This document shows positions 42,675 through 51,073 of a stretch of DNA of 59,948 bases, in pieces (within the stretch, counting starts at the first letter, position 1; the number at the start of each line of letters is the position of its first letter). This DNA is from Carboxylicivirga sp. M1479. Its GTDB lineage: Bacteria > Bacteroidota > Bacteroidia > Bacteroidales > Marinilabiliaceae. The DNA lies in assembly GCF_007097485.1 (NCBI RefSeq), contig NZ_VKDE01000028.1:1-59948 (forward strand), in the 5' to 3' direction. The translations under genes and the position numbers were made by a program. The notes under the pieces are model-generated. The model saw only the letters and a program-made list of their open reading frames with translations, ran no database searches and was not told the origin of the DNA.

Positions 42675-43052
42675 CTACACGCCAACAGCTTCTTTTGATA
42701 CTAACCACTCTTTTGCCAAGTCCATTGATTCAAAAGAACGTAAATCGCGACCTGTTAAACGCATTATTCCATTATATATAATTCGTTGTAAACCAGAAAT
42801 ACCAACCACTGCTCCATGTCGAACATATGCCTTATTTCCCCCGATAAACTCAGAAAACATTTCTTTAATTTCAGCATTAAAATGCAAACCTTGAATATTA
42901 CTTAAAGTAACAACACTCTTTTCGGGCTGTACTCTGATATAGTTAACACTTTCTTTAATAATTTCTGCAATCTCAGATACATCGCGCAGGTCACTAAAAT
43001 TCATATAAAATATTTTAGTTCCCTGGTAGTTTATTAGCTCAATTCTATTCAT
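42675..43052 (-). CDS. SpoIIAA/STAS-like small protein
   Basis: A 125-residue soluble protein with the strand-helix alternation of STAS/SpoIIAA-like domains: KIFYMNFSDLRDVSEIAEII, SVVTLSNIQGLHFNAEIKEM, VRHGAVVGISGLQRIIYNGI and ESMDLAKEWLV. The family is inferred from pattern rather than firm signatures. It may be a membrane-proximal or anti-sigma-pathway partner, but no kinase or phosphatase gene accompanies it. It is expressed alone and ended by a terminator. Confidence 0.55.
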   Translation of the reverse strand: MNRIELINYQGTKIFYMNFSDLRDVSEIAEIIKESVNYIRVQPEKSVVTLSNIQGLHFNAEIKEMFSEFIGGNKAYVRHGAVVGISGLQRIIYNGIMRLTGRDLRSFESMDLAKEWLVSKEAVGV

Positions 43053-43165
43053 TGTCCTTTGGTTTTTATTTACTCAACAAAAATATAAACACCAATTTGA
43101 ACACTTCAAGCTCTTATCAATAAAATCAATAGCTTAATCAAATCAGACTGCAATAATCGAATAAT

Positions 43166-44224
43166 TCATTCGGAAAGTTTAAAATCAACAACATATCGAA
43201 CAACACCATCGTAATCGAGTATACCATCGTGCACATTATTGGTTTTTAAGTAGGCATCGTTAACAGAACTGGCTACCAACTCAACGTTTTTATTCATCAG
43301 CTTCATCCAATACTCGTATGTTTGTACGAAATCTTGTTTTACCTCGGGGCGTAACTTCGCAACTATATCGGCATAACCCTCATGTTTTGAACACTCATAA
43401 ATAAAGTATTGCAACAAATAAAAGTTACCACTATAAATAAGGCGACTGTCCTGCGAATGCACACAGGTATACCAGGCGTAAAAATTAGCCTCAGCCTCGC
43501 TGGTTACGCCTAACTTATGCGCCATTTCATGAGCCAATACACTGGGGTATTCAATAGCAGGCACGTACTTATTAATGTGCACTTCGCCAAAGAAAGGCCC
43601 ATAATATCCTGAAATACTTGCCGACGCAAAGAAGCGACTCAAACTAATTCGTTTGGGGGTAAGCGATAATAAAGTGGTATCAATACTTAGAAAATTGTTG
43701 TTCAAGCGATAACTATTCTGGATTGAATTAAGCACTTCCTCATGCTCATTTATTTCCATTTTTAGATAAGCATCATTTGTTTCCTCAACTAAATCTTCAA
43801 ACACCTCCAATAAGGCAGCAGTGGCAGGCTTTGATGAAGTGATATTTAAGCGTGGATTTATGGGAATACGGTAATAATTAAAACCCCACACAATATTAAA
43901 TGATCCATAAATAAGAGCACTTAAAACAATTAGTCGCTGAATGAACTTAAACCATTTTATACGCCTCAATATTAGCCACACAACTAAGCCAAACAGATAA
44001 AGCATCAAGAATAAATAAAACAAGTCGCTTAAAGAGACGCTTATCCAATTGCTCAACACTCCTAAAACAGAGGCAATAAATGGAAACAGAGTGTTGGAGT
44101 AAAAACGCTCAATCAATTGCGGGTAAAGCATTCCCAATCGCGTGATCGTAAATACAAGCACCATAAATAAGATGCTCCAAAAAGCACTTGATCTGCATAA
44201 TTTATTTAAATACGACTGCTTCAT
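43166..44224 (-). CDS. DUF3810 putative zinc metallopeptidase, membrane-anchored
   Basis: About 352 residues. N-terminal helices at about 15-35, 48-68 and 75-95, then a large soluble part with the zincin motif VLAHEMAHKLGV (HExxH) and the following acidic ligand in TSEAEANFYAW. This is the DUF3810 pattern of Bacteroidota. The Zn ligands are intact, so a peptidase activity is expected, but substrates are unknown. Start at 44224 (ATG, MKQSYLNK) is preferred to a TTG three bases upstream. Confidence 0.83.
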   Translation of the reverse strand: MKQSYLNKLCRSSAFWSILFMVLVFTITRLGMLYPQLIERFYSNTLFPFIASVLGVLSNWISVSLSDLFYLFLMLYLFGLVVWLILRRIKWFKFIQRLIVLSALIYGSFNIVWGFNYYRIPINPRLNITSSKPATAALLEVFEDLVEETNDAYLKMEINEHEEVLNSIQNSYRLNNNFLSIDTTLLSLTPKRISLSRFFASASISGYYGPFFGEVHINKYVPAIEYPSVLAHEMAHKLGVTSEAEANFYAWYTCVHSQDSRLIYSGNFYLLQYFIYECSKHEGYADIVAKLRPEVKQDFVQTYEYWMKLMNKNVELVASSVNDAYLKTNNVHDGILDYDGVVRYVVDFKLSE

Positions 44225-44345
44225 CAACTAAAAGTATATAATGCATGCTTTAAAACAGCAAAAAGTGCTATTTCTATTATAGAATTTTATCAAGATTAAG
44301 GCAAATTAATAATAACTTCGCGACCGAAACAAAAATGTTTTCGTC

Positions 44346-45467
44346 ATGAGTATTGTAATTAAAGAGGTAAACAATAAAAAAACACTTAACGACTTTGTCA
44401 ATTTACCATATTCACTTTATAAAAATGAAGCGAATTGGGTTCCTCCAATGAAAAAAGAGGAGTTACATGCCCTTATTGCTGAAAAAAATCCAGCTTTTGA
44501 ATTTAGTAAGGTTAAACTATGGGTAGCCTATCAAAACAACAAATGCGTTGGACGAATTGGCGGTATCATTAACTCATTATGGATTGAGAAGAAAGGCGAA
44601 AACATTGGTCGATTTACCCGCCCAGAATTTATTGATGACGCGGAAGTGAGTCGTTTACTGTTTCAAACAGCTGAACAATGGCTTAAAGAAGAGGGCATGG
44701 TTGAAGCGCAAGGACCATTAGGCTTCTCTAACCTTGATCATCAAGGCTGTTTAATTGAGGGGCACGACTGGTTACCGTCGGTAGCATCTGATTATCACAT
44801 GGCCTATTACCAAGAGCACTATAACGCACTAGGTTACGAAAAAGAAATCGACTGGCTTGAGTTTCGTTTAACCTTTCCAGACGAATTACCAGAGAAATCG
44901 TTTAAAGTAGCTAATATGCTAATCAAACGATATGGTTTTAAACCCCAAAACTTTACGTCGAGCAAAGAACTGGAACCCTACAAAGAGAAAATTTTCAACT
45001 TGTTTAATAAAGCATTCGCTGAGCTTTTCGGAACATTTAAGTTACCCGAAAAGATGATTCAGTTTTACATCAATAAGTACTTCCCTATTTTAAATCCTCG
45101 CTACGTTAAAATTATACTCGACAAAGAAGATGAATTGGCAGGTTTTATAATTGCTTTACCATCATTATCTAAAGCGATGCAAAAAGCTAAAGGCAAGATT
45201 TTTCCGTTTGGCTGGTGGCACATTATGCAAGCGCTTAAGAAACCAAAAGAGATGGATTTATTACTAACAGGTGTAAAGCCCGAATTGCAAAAACAAGGCG
45301 TGGTGTCGCTATTAATGAATGACCTATGGAAAACTGCCAATGAAGATGGGGTTAAAAAGGTAGAAACAACGGGAATGCTCGAAAATAACCATGTTGCCAT
45401 TCAAATGTGGAAATCATTTGATCATATACAACATAAAAGGAAACGTTGTTACAAAAAAGCACTCTAA
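44346..45467 (+). CDS. GNAT-superfamily acyltransferase, two-lobed
   Basis: A 373-residue protein with an N-terminal acyl-CoA-like lobe (SIVIKEVNNKKTLNDFVNLP, WVAYQNNKCVGRIGGIINS, EAQGPLGFSNLDHQG near 118) and a C-terminal GNAT lobe (DELAGFIIALPSLSKA, LLTGVKPELQKQGVVSLLMND, KKVETTGMLENNHVAIQMW). The C-terminal KQGVVSLL stands for the acetyl-CoA Q/R-x-x-G-x-G/A loop with a Val, so binding may be weak. The double-lobed layout resembles Bacteroidota proteins annotated simply as GNAT. Substrate unknown. A possible promoter element TAACTTCG lies at 44313-44320. Confidence 0.72.
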   Translation: MSIVIKEVNNKKTLNDFVNLPYSLYKNEANWVPPMKKEELHALIAEKNPAFEFSKVKLWVAYQNNKCVGRIGGIINSLWIEKKGENIGRFTRPEFIDDAEVSRLLFQTAEQWLKEEGMVEAQGPLGFSNLDHQGCLIEGHDWLPSVASDYHMAYYQEHYNALGYEKEIDWLEFRLTFPDELPEKSFKVANMLIKRYGFKPQNFTSSKELEPYKEKIFNLFNKAFAELFGTFKLPEKMIQFYINKYFPILNPRYVKIILDKEDELAGFIIALPSLSKAMQKAKGKIFPFGWWHIMQALKKPKEMDLLLTGVKPELQKQGVVSLLMNDLWKTANEDGVKKVETTGMLENNHVAIQMWKSFDHIQHKRKRCYKKAL

Positions 45468-45492
45468 AACAATATTTTTAAATATGTGATTT

Positions 45493-45523
45493 AAAAGGTG
45501 CTTGTTTTACAAGCACCTTTTTT
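45493..45523 (+). terminator. Intrinsic terminator after the two-lobed GNAT gene
   Basis: AAAAGGTGCTTG and CAAGCACCTTTTTTT pair with a TTTTA loop. It lies between the GNAT gene and the yitT-like gene, separating the two transcripts. Confidence 0.9.
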
Positions 45524-45538
45524 AATGAAAACAAAACA

Positions 45539-46456
45539 ATGACCAGAATAGAATTATTAAAAGAGCTAAAAAGTTATGCTATCATTACACTCGGTCTAAT
45601 GATCAGTGCGGTGGGCTGGACCGGGTTTATCATCCCATCAGATATTGTGGGTGGAGGTGTAATGGGACTTTCGTCCTTGTTATATTTTGTATTTGAAATA
45701 CCAGTTGGTCCAACTAACCTGGTTATTAATGGTATTCTCATCCTTTTATCGATGAAGATATTAGGGAAAGGCTTTGGATTTAAAACCATTTACTCACTGG
45801 TTGTACTTTCCTTGTTTATTACGGTATTTCCATATTTTATTACAGACCCAATTGTAACCGATAAATTTATGGCTGCCATAATTGGCGGAGGAATGGTAGG
45901 TGCCAGCATTGGTATCTTATTTGTTCAAGGAGGTAGCACTGGAGGCACCGAAATTGTGGCCATGATCATCAATAAAAACCACAACATCAGTCCTGGACGC
46001 ATCATGATGTTTCTCGATGTGATCATTATCAGCTCTTCCATCTTCGTTTTTAAATCCTTGGAAACAATGGTTTTTGGTTTTGTTGTTATTGGCCTAATGT
46101 CATACATAGCCGACATGCTACTCACCGGATCGCGTCAATCCGTACAGGTCCTTATAATATCTCAGCATCCTAAAGAAATTGCCGATAAGCTTTCGTCGCA
46201 AATCAATCGTGGATTGAGTTTTTTAAAGGGTCGAGGCTATTATCATGCAGGCGATCGCGAGTTTATCATTACCATTGTAAAAAAATCAGAATCTCACATG
46301 GTTTTTCAGATCATTAAAGACACCGACCCCGATGCCTTTATCTCCGTTGCCAACGTAATGGCTGTGTATGGTCAGGGATTTGATCAATACAAACCTCCAT
46401 TAAGTGCTAAAAAGAGCTCTAAACCAAAGAGTACTCCAAACCGGATAACTGGTTAA
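45539..46456 (+). CDS. YitT-family membrane protein
   Basis: A 305-residue protein: five to six helices at about 12-180 (ALMISAVGWTGFIIPSDIVG-like first helix, then GGSTGGTEIVAMIINKN) followed by a cytosolic DUF2179 domain at about 205-290 (SRQSVQVLIISQHPKEIADKL, FIISVANVMAVYGQGFDQYK-like end). This is the YitT/DUF161 plus DUF2179 plan. Role unknown; transport of an anion or small metabolite has been suggested for relatives. The gene runs 38 bases into the convergent pseudouridine synthase. Confidence 0.87.
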   Translation: MTRIELLKELKSYAIITLGLMISAVGWTGFIIPSDIVGGGVMGLSSLLYFVFEIPVGPTNLVINGILILLSMKILGKGFGFKTIYSLVVLSLFITVFPYFITDPIVTDKFMAAIIGGGMVGASIGILFVQGGSTGGTEIVAMIINKNHNISPGRIMMFLDVIIISSSIFVFKSLETMVFGFVVIGLMSYIADMLLTGSRQSVQVLIISQHPKEIADKLSSQINRGLSFLKGRGYYHAGDREFIITIVKKSESHMVFQIIKDTDPDAFISVANVMAVYGQGFDQYKPPLSAKKSSKPKSTPNRITG

Positions 46457-47126
46457 GAACCGAATTAAAAGCCTCAGGCATTTTTGCTTTGAGGCTTAAT
46501 TTTTCCCCAGTATGCGGATGCTCTAATTCCAATGACTCGGCGTGCAGTAATAATCGCTTCACTCCTTTATTCTCAGTCATGATTTTATTCAAGGTCCAAT
46601 CGCCATGCTGAGTATCTCCCAAAATATCGGTTCTATTCATGGCAAAATGTTGCCTTAACTGGTGCCAACGACCCGTTTTTGGCGTTGCTTTTACCAGACT
46701 TAGGCTCACATCAACATCATTTTTGTAGCTAATTTGTGTTTCGAGTGTTTTAATTGTTTTGTAAGCGGTGCTCGCCGATTGACGTTTCTTCTTTTTCTTT
46801 ATCAACACATCCTTATCAAAAACACCTTCGCCAGGCACTCCCTTACATACAAGCAAGTAACTTTTAACTACTTTTCGCTGTTCAAACATCTTACTTAATG
46901 CTGCCGCTGTTTCGCTCGAAAAAGCAAGGATGATAATACCTGAGGTTTTAGAGTCTAAACGATGAACCGGAAAAACCGACTCGTTTAATAATTTCCCAAC
47001 CTGCTTGGTTAAATATTCAGCGTCGGCAGGCATAAAATCATTTTTATGAACAGGTAGGTCAATTGGTTTATTAACGGCTACCATCACTTCATCTTGGTAA
47101 ATAATGTCTTCAGAGCTTATATGCAT
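46419..47126 (-). CDS. RluA-family pseudouridine synthase
   Basis: A 235-residue synthase with the RluA catalytic motif VHRLDSKTSGIIILA (Asp nucleophile near residue 57), NKPIDLPVHKND, and KTPKTGRWHQLRQHFA (RluA motif III) and LLLHAESLELEHPHT. There is no S4 domain, and the small size resembles TruC or YmfC-type enzymes. The RNA target (tRNA or rRNA) is not determinable. It shares 38 bases at its 3' end with the yitT-like gene. Confidence 0.88.
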   Translation of the reverse strand: MHISSEDIIYQDEVMVAVNKPIDLPVHKNDFMPADAEYLTKQVGKLLNESVFPVHRLDSKTSGIIILAFSSETAAALSKMFEQRKVVKSYLLVCKGVPGEGVFDKDVLIKKKKKRQSASTAYKTIKTLETQISYKNDVDVSLSLVKATPKTGRWHQLRQHFAMNRTDILGDTQHGDWTLNKIMTENKGVKRLLLHAESLELEHPHTGEKLSLKAKMPEAFNSVLNQLSGLEYSLV

Positions 47127-47180
47127 ACTTCAAAGATAAGTGCTTCTACTACTTTTACATCATCAAACAAAAATACTTAC

Positions 47181-47188
47181 TACTTTTG
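47181..47188 (+). promoter_or_regulatory. -7 promoter element TACTTTTG of the EamA gene
   Basis: Exact consensus match 21 bases before the ATG at 47209, inside the longer frame that would start at 47140. Confidence 0.6.
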
Positions 47189-47208
47189 CAGCCTTAAAAT
47201 ACCTAGCT

Positions 47209-48105
47209 ATGCGGAACGTTGAACTTAAATATAATGTTTTGGCCATTTGTGCCTGTTTACTTTGGTCCACTGCCTTTGTGGGCATTAAAATAGGATTACA
47301 ATACACCACACCTCTTCAGTTTGCAGGCCTTCGCTTCTTTTTATCGGGTATAATGCTGCTTCCATTAATCCGACCCTTCTCGCAAATTACAAATGCAATA
47401 CGCCATAACTCATGGTTAATTACAAAAGTATCTGCTTTTCAAACATTTGTGTTATATGCCTTATTTTATTGGGGTATTGATTTAATTGATGGAGCCTTAG
47501 CTGCCATTATCATCGGCTCGCAGCCTTTGTTTGCTGCTCTTACCGCTCATGTAATGATGAAGAATGATAAAATGACCATCAGAAAAACGCTCACAATTTC
47601 CACAGGCATTGCGGGCATTGTATTAATTGCCATACCCAAAGGACTGGATGGCCCAGATGGATGGTTAGGCATAGTGGGTATTGCACTTTTAATCCTGGCT
47701 AACATTGCATCTGGTATTGGCAACGTATTTGTTAGTCAGCATAAAACAAGCATATCGCCCATCATCCTTAGCTCTTTACAAATGATTATTGGCGGACTGC
47801 TACTTTTTTGTTTTTCACTTCTTTTTGAACCGTTTACTGGTTTTTCATTACCTAGTAGTTATTTCCTGGCACTCGGATGGCTTAGTTTTCTATCGGCAAC
47901 CGCCTTTACCATATGGTTTTATTTATTACAAAAGCCTACAATTAAAGTATCGGACCTCAACATATTTAAATTCATCATACCAATAGTAGGTGCTGCCTTA
48001 AGCTGGCTTATCCTACCCGATGAATCTCCCAACATTACGAGTATTGTTGGCATGTTAATAATTGGTTCTTCAGTCATCTTTTATAACCTTGCATCTAGAA
48101 ATTAA
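47209..48105 (+). CDS. EamA/DMT-family transporter
   Basis: About 298 residues with ten helices in two EamA halves (about 5-140 and 155-295). MRNVELKYNVLAICACLLWSTAFVGIKIGL opens the first half. LQKPTIKVSDLNIFKFIIPI is the conserved run before the last helices. The start at 47209 follows the promoter element. Substrate unknown. Its end overlaps the convergent LpxR-like gene by 11 bases. Confidence 0.86.
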   Translation: MRNVELKYNVLAICACLLWSTAFVGIKIGLQYTTPLQFAGLRFFLSGIMLLPLIRPFSQITNAIRHNSWLITKVSAFQTFVLYALFYWGIDLIDGALAAIIIGSQPLFAALTAHVMMKNDKMTIRKTLTISTGIAGIVLIAIPKGLDGPDGWLGIVGIALLILANIASGIGNVFVSQHKTSISPIILSSLQMIIGGLLLFCFSLLFEPFTGFSLPSSYFLALGWLSFLSATAFTIWFYLLQKPTIKVSDLNIFKFIIPIVGAALSWLILPDESPNITSIVGMLIIGSSVIFYNLASRN

Positions 48106-49045
48106 GAAACAGTTTAGTAGTAGTATACCAATGATGCGTACCGGCTTTAAACTCCTTTGATTGTAAAATTACATCGAAATTAATACCAAAGGATTTATAA
48201 CTAACTCCCAAACCTGTGCGCCAACTTCCAATCACTTTTTGAAGCTCGTTAAATTCAACATAGTGAATTTTCTCATTACGATGCCAGCCTCCCATTAGCG
48301 TGGCATTGTAACCTACCACAGTTAAAGTAGGCTCGGTATTAAGATACATTTGCCATTTATTATCGGCTCCCATCAGGGGTAAACCAAGGCTTTCCATATA
48401 ATCATCCATTTTACCAGCTCTAAACAACACACCTACAGATGCATCATCATGCAAGGTGCCAATACGAGCCGCTCCTGATGCATGCAGATCAAAGTTATTA
48501 GCCTTATAAATTTGTTTGGATGCCTTGAAATTATAATTTAACACAGGCCAGTTATATTGCTGATGATGCCAACCATTTGGCAATGTATTATCCGAAAATT
48601 CATGATATCGGTATTGTACCTGACCTGCCCCAGATGCTGGTCCCATCACACCAATATCCAGCTCCGAGCTGTATAACCACCCTGTTTCATCGTTGGCAGC
48701 GCGTGAATGCGAGGTAAATACTAAAACACCTGCATATGGTCTATCAGAATACTGCACTAGGTCGCTCTTTAAATCCTTTGGGGTATAGGTTTTTTGATAG
48801 CCAGAGAAACCATACATCACGCGGTTATACCCTTTGGGTCTTAGCAAAATATGATTCACAGGATTATACTTAAAAAAGGCATTATAAGTCCCAAAAGACA
48901 TGCCCTGTGTGTAGTAATAATCCGTCATCATAAATACATCATTATCCCAGCCAAGTTGGTAAAACGAGTTTGCCAAAGGTTGCTGCGCTCTTGTAGCAAT
49001 ACTTGCACAGCCTATTAAAAACAATGTTAAGATGTAGCTCTTCAT
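48095..49045 (-). CDS. LpxR-like lipid A deacylase (DUF2219 family)
   Basis: About 316 residues, signal peptide to about 20 (SIATRAQQ), then an outer-membrane barrel of the LpxR/DUF2219 type. WDNDVFMMTDYYYTQGMSFG carries the N-D and Thr region that holds the active site and metal in LpxR, and QYSDRPYAGVLVFTSHSRA matches the family's D-R-P-Y-A-G motif. LpxR removes the 3'-acyloxyacyl group of lipid A, lowering host recognition or altering membrane packing. Start at 49045 (ATG) is preferred to a TTG upstream. It is divergent from the PagL-like gene. Confidence 0.85.
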   Translation of the reverse strand: MKSYILTLFLIGCASIATRAQQPLANSFYQLGWDNDVFMMTDYYYTQGMSFGTYNAFFKYNPVNHILLRPKGYNRVMYGFSGYQKTYTPKDLKSDLVQYSDRPYAGVLVFTSHSRAANDETGWLYSSELDIGVMGPASGAGQVQYRYHEFSDNTLPNGWHHQQYNWPVLNYNFKASKQIYKANNFDLHASGAARIGTLHDDASVGVLFRAGKMDDYMESLGLPLMGADNKWQMYLNTEPTLTVVGYNATLMGGWHRNEKIHYVEFNELQKVIGSWRTGLGVSYKSFGINFDVILQSKEFKAGTHHWYTTTKLFLNF

Positions 49046-49228
49046 CCTCAATTTATGAAAGTTTTGGGGCTGTATATCAAAATTGATTCCACAAATTCTT
49101 AAAAAATATTAAACTTTACCTGTACCTTTTTTGTCATTAATATTATAAAGACAGAAACAAAGAGCTATTTTTGATATAATTATTTAATCCAAACTAATTT
49201 AAAACCATTAATCTTAACAACTTATTCA

Positions 49229-50446
49229 ATGAAAATTATCGTAGTCATTTTATTAGTTGCTTTCTCATGGCAATTAAATGCGCAAGAAGTCAATAAAAAA
49301 GACTCCACAAGCACAGAAATAAAGAAGCCGAAACGATATAATTTTGTAACAGCTCGCTACCATGCAGGTAGAGTGTTGGCAACGAATGATTTTTTGAAAG
49401 GCGAGAATGAAACCGGAGAACCGATTGATTTTTACCAGGCCATTAATTTTGCCTATGGTGTACAAACCGATGGCAGCAAAGAGTGGCACCATATTTTCAA
49501 CTTCCCCTACTATGGCGTTTCCATCTACACAGCCAACTTTTTTAACGTTGATGAACTAGGTACACCTACATCAATATATGGTTTTATGGGATTTCCATTT
49601 AAAAGATGGAAAAAAAGCATGTGGGGTTATGAACTTGGCTTTGGTTTGACTTATAACTGGGAACCATACGATGCCTACACCAACCCTTTTAATGTGGTAA
49701 TCGGGTCGTATCGTACGGTATACATCGATGCAAACCTATTTTATCAATACCACTTAAGTCCTCGTTGGGATATCAGAGGTTCGTTTGGTTTTACTCATTT
49801 TTCTAATGGTGGAACAAAAAAGCCCAATAGTGGCATCAACTTATTATCACCAGCCATAGAGTTGAGTTATAGCTTTAAAGACCGTCCATTATTAGTTAGG
49901 GAACAACAAGCGGCCTATATGCAGCATTATGAAGTAGCTTTACAATTTGGTGCAGGTGCACGAAATATCTTATACGATAACCCCAATGATCCAAGTGACC
50001 CAAACATGCCAAAAGGAACAGCTGATGTGATGCATTCCTATTTTAACTTTTCAGGAGCCATTCTAAAACAGAGCACTTGGAGAAATAAATTTGGTGCTGG
50101 TTTGGACATTACCTACGACGAAACACAAAACGTTACAGTAACTAATCCTGAGGATGGAAATCAGGAACCAACAGTTGTATTTGCAGATAAACTTTCGAAA
50201 AAGATGATGTTAGGTGTATTTGGGGCCTATGAATTCACAATTGATCGCTTATCAATTGCCTCGAACATTGGTATTTTGGTCTTAAGAGACAAGGGAACCA
50301 ATGCAAACCCTCTCCTATATCAAAAATTTGGTTTAAAATACCATTTCAAAAATGACCTTTACGCTGGGTTATTAGTGCGTGCTCATAATTTCTCAGTTGC
50401 TGAAGTAATTGAATGGAATCTTGGCTACAGAATTAAGTGGCATTAA
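49229..50446 (+). CDS. PagL-like lipid A 3-O-deacylase (acyloxyacyl hydrolase family)
   Basis: A 405-residue protein with signal peptide to about 18 (SWQLNAQEV) and a two-part barrel. The catalytic block GFTHFSNGGTKKPNSGINLL near 190 has the His-x-Ser-N-G-G set of PagL and the conserved N-x-G-x-N after it. PagL cleaves the 3-O fatty acid of lipid A. This protein is about twice the length of enteric PagL; the extra half continues as alternating strands and is typical for Bacteroidota homologues. It is 184 bases from the divergent LpxR-like gene and is followed 40 bases on by a DUF4251 gene. Confidence 0.86.
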   Translation: MKIIVVILLVAFSWQLNAQEVNKKDSTSTEIKKPKRYNFVTARYHAGRVLATNDFLKGENETGEPIDFYQAINFAYGVQTDGSKEWHHIFNFPYYGVSIYTANFFNVDELGTPTSIYGFMGFPFKRWKKSMWGYELGFGLTYNWEPYDAYTNPFNVVIGSYRTVYIDANLFYQYHLSPRWDIRGSFGFTHFSNGGTKKPNSGINLLSPAIELSYSFKDRPLLVREQQAAYMQHYEVALQFGAGARNILYDNPNDPSDPNMPKGTADVMHSYFNFSGAILKQSTWRNKFGAGLDITYDETQNVTVTNPEDGNQEPTVVFADKLSKKMMLGVFGAYEFTIDRLSIASNIGILVLRDKGTNANPLLYQKFGLKYHFKNDLYAGLLVRAHNFSVAEVIEWNLGYRIKWH

Positions 50447-50486
50447 TTTTGAAATAACACACGCATAACTTTTAAAACTTATAACC

Positions 50487-51053
50487 ATGAAACAAATTTT
50501 GTTACTAACGTTCCTCATCGGTTTCTCTCTGTCTAGTTTTGGTCAGGAAAAAGATGAAAAGGACATGACCAGAAAAGAGCGTAGAGCATTACACAAACAA
50601 CAACAAAAAGAACTATCAGAACAGATGGCTCAAATACTTGCTGTTTCAATTGATAGTAAACAGTGGGTGCTTGAAGCAAATACACTTTCAAACAAGAGGG
50701 GCTCAACTATAAATGTTAACAGTTCACTAAATTTCATTGCGGTTGAGGGCGAAGAGGCCTTTGTTCAATTAGGTTCCAACACTGGAATGGGTCAAAATGG
50801 CGTAGGAGGTGTTTCGGTAAGAGGTAACATCACTAAGTACGAAGTAAATAAAAATGAAAAGAAAGGGACTTACTACATTACACTTTATGTGTCTTCGGCC
50901 CTCGGATCATTTGACATACGACTTGACTGTAATTCTGATGGTCAGATTGCTAACGCCACAATACAAGGCAACTCTTCCAGCAGAATTAACTATCGAGGTA
51001 TTGTAGTACCATTAGGACAATCAACAGTTTATAAAGGAACACCCGTTATTTAA
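50487..51053 (+). CDS. DUF4251 secreted protein
   Basis: A 188-residue protein with a signal peptide (LSSFGQEKD, cleavage near 19). The Lys/Gln-rich linker MTRKERRALHKQQQKEL leads into the DUF4251 domain (about 55-185): SKQWVLEANTL, NSSLNFIAVEGEEAFVQLGSN, GVGGVSVRGNITKYEVN and YYITLYVSSALGSFDIRLDC. Family function unknown. It may be part of the outer-membrane remodelling unit with the preceding PagL-like gene. Confidence 0.88.
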   Translation: MKQILLLTFLIGFSLSSFGQEKDEKDMTRKERRALHKQQQKELSEQMAQILAVSIDSKQWVLEANTLSNKRGSTINVNSSLNFIAVEGEEAFVQLGSNTGMGQNGVGGVSVRGNITKYEVNKNEKKGTYYITLYVSSALGSFDIRLDCNSDGQIANATIQGNSSSRINYRGIVVPLGQSTVYKGTPVI

Positions 51054-51073
51054 ACAATAAAATATCAACAATA

